Below are positions 58,401 to 64,000 of a DNA stretch of 64,000 nt, one piece after another (positions within the stretch are counted from its first letter, which is position 1; each line of letters starts with the position of its first letter). The position numbers and the translations under genes were made by a program. Source of the DNA: Amia ocellicauda. Lineage: Eukaryota; Chordata; Actinopteri; Amiiformes; Amiidae. The stretch lies in assembly GCF_036373705.1 (NCBI RefSeq), contig NC_089850.1, positions 34,954,233 to 35,018,232 of the forward strand, written 5' to 3'. The notes below the pieces were generated by a model, which saw only the letters and a program-made list of their open reading frames with translations, was not told the DNA's origin and did no database searches.

Positions 58401-61400
58401 ACTGCCAGTCACCCTGTGGGTACACTGTAGACTCCTGATATACTGTGGACAGACTCCATTGTTGGAAGACTGTTGGTAGGCTATTGACCTTTCGCAAAAG
58501 ACCCGCCCACTTAGTTACTGTTGCTATGCCCGTCAAGCTGTGCTGCTTTGTAAGCAGTAACACCGAGCACGGAGGGGAAAAGCATCCTCCGCGATATCCT
58601 CCAGATCGAGGCAAGAGGGATTGCAATATGCAGTGGAAGGATATGTTCAGAATATTGAAATCAACAAGGAAGGGGACACAACGATAATTGAAGCACAATC
58701 ATACCGATCTCAATCAAAGCATGAGATACCCCATAAACTCATCCTAAAATGTGACCAGCACAGCCTTGTGGAGCAGTCATGCTCTTGCACTGCCAGGTCA
58801 GTTCAGTTTATACAGCTATTATAGAAATCTTCTATCAGTCAACATCATCTTATCAACCTCAGCAGAAAGTCACCTGTTAAAGTTAAGCCTATGACTGCCC
58901 CGACGTAACAAGCTCATATTAGAGGTAGCTCGCTATCTAGCTAATGTTAGTAGCAGCAAGTTAGTCATATTAATGGTCACGTTATCACAAAAAACTATAA
59001 AGTCAGCGTTAGATAACATTGTTGTCCAAGGAATAATTATGTATAAATGTTGAGAAAAGCATTTCACAACCCAAGAGAAGTCACTGTAATTACCTGATGC
59101 CCATGGCTAACGCTATTTAAGGGGGCTTTACCCTCCCTGTATTTTCACTCATCCCCCCTAAAAATATTACCAAAAAAGAATCAAAGAATGAAGAAGTAAC
59201 TCCGCAAAACACTATAAGCACCCCCCCCTAATGCAGTCCCACAAAGCCTCCCTAAAACCTGAAGTCTAGAACCGCCACTGGCGTTAGCTAGACAATGACA
59301 ACATCATTAGCCACCTAGCTTACCTTGGAGCAGACAAATGTATGTTTGTTAATCTTCGTGTTATTTAGCTGGAAATAGGGCCTCCCACACTGTCTTGTCC
59401 ACCTCCGGCATCTTTCCTCTTCGATTTTTGGCTTTGGAAAGAGGAAAAAATTACTTCCCCTCTAAATGTCTGGGGTACCTGCTATCGGATTTGCAGGTGC
59501 TGTAGGCACAGCGTCTCACCATTTTGAGCCTTAATGACGAAAGCTTGACGGACCTTCTTCGAGTAGTGACCGGTTGCTAAGGTAGGATTGGACATGGACC
59601 GTTTGGGGGCGAGGCTTTGCGAATGGTCAATTAGTCAAACTGTAAGCACATTGTTGGGAAGATTGGTACTCACTGGTACTTTTTTGATAGATTTTTGGCT
59701 GACCACGGGCAGCATGTGGGAAGACTGCTGGCTATTTGTGGGTAGAATGCTGGTAAAATGTTGAGACTTCTGACTTGGGGGTAGACTGCATGGCTGGCAG
59801 ACAGTTGGTGGATTATTGGGCTGACTGTAGGCACACTGTTAGTAAACTGTTGGAAGACTCCGGACAGACAGTGCGTAGACTGTTGGTAGACCATAAGGTG
59901 AATATCCCACCCCTTACCTGTCCACCTCCCTCCGTCAGGTCCCTCCGTCTCAGTGCTCTGAGCCCTGTCAGCCGGGCATGTGGAAGAATGTCTTCAACAT
60001 CTCCTGTTGCTACAACTGCACTAAGTGTTTGGAGGGAACCTACTCTGACCAAAAAAGTGAGTATACTAGTGAGAGGGAGAGCTTCATCCCTTAAACCTAA
60101 TTGTTGTGCTGTTGCTTCAGATATTTAAGCATTTCTAGTGAGTCTTACCCTGGGTGTGTTAACTTAATTACATTCATGTGATACATAACTTTAAAGTGAA
60201 ACAATAGAGCTGGCTTGTCCCTGGCACTCTGATGTGAGCAGTAAACCCTAACCAGCCCTGTGTCTGTGTATTTGTCTCTGCGTCTGTGTGTCTGTCTCTC
60301 CTTGTCCACCCTCGGTATGTCTCCATCACAGACATGGTGGAATGCCTGAAGTGCCCCAATGGCACCTGGTCTCTGCAGGGTGCCACAGAGTGCCAGCCCA
60401 AGGTGGAGACTTTCTTGAGCTGGACCGATGCCTACACCATTGCTCTACTGGTGTTTGCTGGGCTGGGGCTGGTGACTTTGGCAGCCATGCTGGTGATCTT
60501 TGTGACACACTGGAACACCCCCACAGTGAAGGTAGCAGGGGGCCCGCTGGTCTACCTCATGCTAGCCTCCCTGGCGGTCAACTTCTGCAGCATTGTGCTG
60601 TTCATAGGGCGGCCAGTCGACCACATGTGCCGGGCGCGGCAGCCCCTGTATGGCATCAGCTTCAGCCTGTGCGTCTCCTGTATCCTGGTCAAGAGTTTCC
60701 GCACCTTCTTGGCCTTCCTCTTTGACCTGAATGTCAAACTGAGGATGAAGAAGCTGTACAAGCCCCCTGTTATCATCCTCCTGCTCACAGGCATCCAGGG
60801 GCTCATCTGCACCTTCTGGCTAATCTTTGACTCGCCGAGTGTGGAGATGTTTACCACCAACAGCACCATGACAGTGCTGGTGCAGTGTAGTGAGGGCTCC
60901 AATGTGGGTTTCGGTATCATGCTGAGCTACACAGGGCTGCTGGCATTTATCTGCTTCCTGTTCGCCTTCAAGGGCCGCAAGACGCCGCACCGCTACAATG
61001 AGACGGGCTACATCATCTTCAGCATGCTGGTGTACCTTTTCGTGTGGGTGTGCTTCATCCCTGTGTACGTGACCAAAAGCCAGCAGCGCTCAGCCGTGCA
61101 GGCCTCTGCCATTCTGGCCTCCAGCTATGGCGTCTTGTGCTGCCACCTTCTGCCCAAGTGCTACTTCATCCTGTTCAAGCACAGGGACAACACATCCGAG
61201 GCCTACCTGAGAGAGGTGCGCAAGTCCGTCTTCTCCCTGGACACCACGCTCTCGCAGGTCAGCGTGCAGCACTCAGCTGCCGCCTCCACCGACCTCGACC
61301 CTGACCTCAACCTCGACTTGGATCTGGACGTTGACCCAGACCCTAACGAGTTCACCCTCCCTCCAAGCCACAAGCTCAGGCGGAGGAGACGTAGTAGCTG

Positions 61401-61404
61401 GTAG
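52439..61404 (+). CDS. GPRC6A-like class C G-protein-coupled receptor, complete, 917 aa
   Basis: Six coding exons, the standard class C layout: 52439-52629, 55133-55424, 57114-57980, 58174-58386, 59939-60056, 60332-61404, all in phase. The family senses amino acids and cations through a Venus-flytrap domain. Visible order: signal peptide (MLGTLCVSVLLLSVLGG), flytrap (about 30-520), nine-cysteine domain (about 522-585, including ISCCYNCTKCLEGTYS), seven membrane helices (about 594-850), cytoplasmic tail. It matches human GPRC6A best (LSDKQRFPSFLRTIPSD, AFICFLFAFKG, LICTFWLIF, LPKCYFILFK). By alignment, ligand-site residues reported for human GPRC6A (Ser149, Thr172, Asp303) are Ser144, Ser167 and Asp297 here. 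The tail has Asp/Leu repeats and ends in five Arg, then SSW. Whether it is the GPRC6A orthologue or a fish-specific (5.24/OlfC-type) paralogue cannot be settled here, so no symbol is given. Confidence 0.92.
53407..55001. mobile_element. hAT-like non-autonomous element in intron 1 of the class C receptor
   Basis: The left end CAGCGATGGCAATCCTG and the right end CAGGTTTGCCATCCCTG (inverted) match the Charlie/hAT-type CAGGGATGGCAAACCTG pattern. The 8-bp flanks (CTTTAGGC, CTAGGGGA) do not match well. The interior has no transposase frame and includes older repeats. Confidence 0.55.
55425..57113. other. Intron 2 of the class C receptor
   Basis: Non-coding. It contains AT-rich TTACTATTA-type runs at 56480-56760. 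No transposon ends or snoRNA identified. Confidence 0.55.
58400..59905. repeat. Degenerate minisatellite (ACTGTTGG-TAGA units), split by a transposon
   Basis: Imperfect units of about 20-30 bp built on ACTGTTGGTAGACT, GACTGTTGG and CACTGTTAG lie on both sides of the element at 58484-59630, at 58400-58483 and 59640-59905. All in intron 4 of the receptor. Confidence 0.6.
58484..59630 (+). mobile_element. ISL2EU-like DNA transposon remnant in intron 4 of the receptor
   Basis: Inverted ends TTGACCTTTCGCAAAAG and CTTTGCGAATGGTCAA, with CGCCC next to each. An internal frame (58621-58824) reads GYVQNIEINKEGDTTIIEAQ then EQSCSCTA. This resembles the segment leading into the SWIM zinc finger of YqaJ-containing ISL2EU proteins. 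Nothing else of the transposase or exonuclease remains. A further hAT-like end (CTAGAACCGCCACTG, about 59266-59280) suggests another small nested insertion. Confidence 0.7.
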
Positions 61405-62000
61405 ATGACAAACACACTAGCAGCAAGAGACACAAACACTCATCCCCTCCCTCTCTCTCTCTGCTCCCCTCCTCTCCCACCTCCTAATTCTCAGGGAAGT
61501 CTATCAGGATAAAAAGTGTATTATTTATTACTATTATTGTCATTTTTATTGTAACATTTACAGTCTGGACTTCTTGGCAATTGGGTAATGTATTTGGCTT
61601 GGTTGTAGCAAATCTGAGTTTAATCCTGTTTTCCTCTGGGGTCATTACTTGAGATTATACAGGGAAAACTGGCAGAATTCTTCCATCTGTATGTCTGCAG
61701 TCTCTCCTCATAGACATCTTTGTAAGATAACCCATATAAGCATGTTTTAATGTGAAACTTTGTGTAGGGTTCATGTAGGTGTGTACACTGCTCATAGGAG
61801 ATTTATACTGTATAGCACATATAGGTGAAAAACATACATGCCATTAAAGCCTACATTGAGGCCTATATGTTGATGATGATTTATTTTTATTTTACAGTGG
61901 TAATTCAGGATTGCAGAGTAGAATCTTTCACGCAGGTCTGATACAGTTTTACTAGTGCATAACAGTGACATACCATAATAAAATTAATGTGTACATTTAA
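61405..62000 (+). other. 3' UTR of the class C receptor
   Basis: AATAAA at 61977-61982 is the likely poly(A) signal; the earlier ATTAAA near 61851 is a weaker alternative. Confidence 0.5.
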
Positions 62001-62460
62001 CAATTATTCTGAAAAAGAATATGAAATATTTTGCAAACAACTAAATTTATGTGTGAGCTTCCTGTTCTGAAACGTTTCCATCAGATCAGTTTTTGTTGAA
62101 GTTGAATATGATACACTTTAAGTTTTATATTTCACATATATATGTAGCCTGTCTTTGACACCACTCAGGATTTGCCTAGGATGTATGCACAATATTTGCT
62201 CTTAGAACTTGATGCCTGCTTAGAAATGCCTATGAATATAATAGAAATAACTACTATTTTCTTATGTGAGGATTGGCTGTGCTTTCTGCCTCCACAGATA
62301 AAATACATACAGCAATTAAATCTGCCTACTCCTCCTTCTAGCTGGCGGAGTGAACTTGTTCACAGACTTGCTCAGACGGCTGCTTACAGGTGCACTGTCA
62401 AAACAATGATCTCTCAGGACAAAGCAAGCTTTTGGCAGCTCAACAGCAGAAATGCCAGGA

Positions 62461-62725
62461 TGTTGACGAATCCCCTTGTAATTGCTCTCAGAAAAATCTG
62501 ACTGTAGAGTAGATTGAATCAAACAGTCTTTATTCAAGCCCCTTGGAGAAAAGTAATTCACACAGACACGCAGGTCTCTGTACTTACTTCTCTAAAATCA
62601 TAGAGCTTACATGATGTTATATACATACTGTGATATCCTGGACAGGGTGAGTTTTAACCAATAAAGACTCTGTTTGATTCAATCTAGTCTACAGTCTGAT
62701 TTAGCAATTAAAAGGGGATTCTTCA
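62461..62725. repeat. Short inverted-repeat element with 60-70 bp arms
   Basis: The left arm TGTTGACGAATCCCCTT ... GATTGAATCAAACAGTCTTTATT (62461-62534) is matched in reverse complement by AATAAAGACTCTGTTTGATTC ... GGGGATTCTTCAATG (62659-62725). The centre of about 125 bp is non-coding. It may be a MITE or two inverted LTR-like ends. Confidence 0.7.
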
Positions 62726-64000
62726 ATGTCACTGCACAGTTAAGTATTTTTCTCCTGAGTCTGCCTGAGTTGTAGTCTGTAGGTGGATCTAAGGGGCTTT
62801 CCATTGTGAATCGGTGTGCATTTGTATTTATTTTTAATGTAGTTTTTCTGTCTAAGGGTGTATTGTTATGTAATCCGCTTTGCTAACAACTGCTGTTATG
62901 CAATCCTGTTTGTTATTGACGCGTTGTTTATGTATTGTGTAGTGTATGGTATGTGTATTGTCTTGCTCTTATCCAGGTTTCCTGATATTTGCATACCACA
63001 GCAGTATGTACTGTATACAATCCACCCCTCCCTCCCCCCAACTCCTCTGACACTTGGGGGGTTTGCATTACACAGGGGTAGCAATAGAGTTACCATCATA
63101 ATTCAAACAAGCAAGCTGACTACCTCAACCAGTGCAATAGTGCACACATGGATATTTGTTTTTGTTATGTTTCTTAGCTGATGCCCATATCCAGGGCAAA
63201 TTACAAAAAAATTACAAACGTTTAACTTAAGGGCACTAACGCACAATTAAAAGTTGTTACACTTTGTCCCCTCTGGGCCCATTATTCCTTGGCCCATCCC
63301 TTCAGATAAAGATGATTTCCAGATTGTGAACTTCATCTTCCCTTGAGGATGAAGGATTGGGGGGTGGAGGGTGAAGCGATCTGGTACTTTTCTACATTGG
63401 GCTGGTGTTCATGTGATGTGTATTTTGAATGAATTGCAGATTATGTATTATTTTTCAAAATATGAAAATGGCAGAAACACTCTCTGTTGTTGTTTTCATT
63501 ACTGTTGTTAATGTCTCACATCCCCAAAACTCAGATTCTGTGCAGCCTCTGACTAATGTAACCAATGATCGTATACACATTTTCAACCTAATGTGTGCCA
63601 TTCAGAGGGCAAAAGATGTAAGTTCCTTTGAACGGGGTATGGGGGTCTATGACATTTCATCATGCACAATTCAACACCAATTTGCATATTCAGTACCAAA
63701 TTGCATACTGACTGTCTCTTTTGATTTAGATCAAGTACTTCTTAATGTCCTACGATTTCTTTGTTGACTTTTTTCTTAAAAGTTTATTTTGACTTAAATC
63801 TCAAAACTTTTGACTTTTTTCTCAATATTATCAAACACATTTCCTCTCTTAAGTGGCCCTAATGCTCTTCCGTAGGTACTAGAAGTACACTATTATATTT
63901 TCATATGATTCTGATGACAAAAAGATTTACATGAAAAAAACAGGACAGTGGATTTATTTATTTATATACATGAAGTGGAGGGTGGAACCACCACCTATAT
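62726..64000. other. Downstream intergenic DNA, no gene recognised
   Basis: AT-leaning. A SINE-tail fragment (GATGCCCATATCCAGGGCAA) lies at 63180-63205. The open frame at 63429-63767 has no recognisable domain and is most likely chance. Confidence 0.5.

Noticed and set aside
62172..62561. Two overlapping open frames on opposite strands (109 and 81 aa)
   Set aside because: No domain, no splice context, and they run into the inverted-repeat element; most likely chance.

Overview
This window is vertebrate nuclear DNA, almost certainly from a ray-finned fish. The evidence is GT-AG exons with long introns, ordered as in the human 2p23.2 block WDR43 - TOGARAM2 - PCARE. These sit among fish-type Tc1/mariner, hAT and ISL2EU-like DNA transposons, SINE/LINE fragments, and (TC)n, (CA)n and (TA)n microsatellites. 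I cannot name the order or species from the sequence alone. I see no bacterial genes, rRNA, convincing tRNA or CRISPR.

Layout. 1-13.1 kb: the 3' three quarters of WDR43 (UTP5-like ribosome-biogenesis factor) on +; its first exon lies upstream of the window. Its 4.5-kb penultimate intron holds an intact antisense two-exon gene for a BED-finger/hAT-transposase-derived protein (609 aa) whose transposase-type catalytic positions look degraded. 13.1-24.6 kb: intergenic DNA. It holds a possible small minus-strand gene with a TATA promoter and a two-helix membrane protein (14.4-15.1 kb), a deleted Tc1 element, a large AT-rich inverted array with a second Tc1 remnant inside it, and a hAT element inserted in a SINE-like repeat. 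24.6-34.1 kb: TOGARAM2 (+, 20 coding exons, 1047 aa), a TOG-domain microtubule/ciliary protein. 34.3-44.6 kb: PCARE (-, two coding exons, 1261 aa), convergent with TOGARAM2, with about 195 bp between the two poly(A) signals. Its 5.2-kb intron carries a fold-back Tc1 element. 44.6-52.4 kb: intergenic, with a second Tc1 copy that has the same internal deletion as the first, and a fold-back repeat split by a hAT insertion with an 8-bp target duplication. 52.4-62 kb: a complete six-exon class C GPCR of the GPRC6A type (+, 917 aa), with hAT-like and ISL2EU-like insertions in its introns. 62-64 kb: downstream DNA with an inverted-repeat element.

The exon models for TOGARAM2, PCARE, the BED/hAT gene and the GPCR all keep a continuous reading frame through consensus splice sites. 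WDR43 in the window also stays in frame; one of its donors (after 5856) is weak. TOGARAM2 and PCARE are both cilium proteins and WDR43 is nucleolar, so the block reflects conserved synteny and not an operon-like pathway. The GPCR is not part of the human block, where CLIP4 follows PCARE. I found no obviously new multi-gene system. The best leads for something undescribed are the nested domesticated hAT gene, the small two-helix membrane-protein candidate, and several unusual inverted transposon structures.
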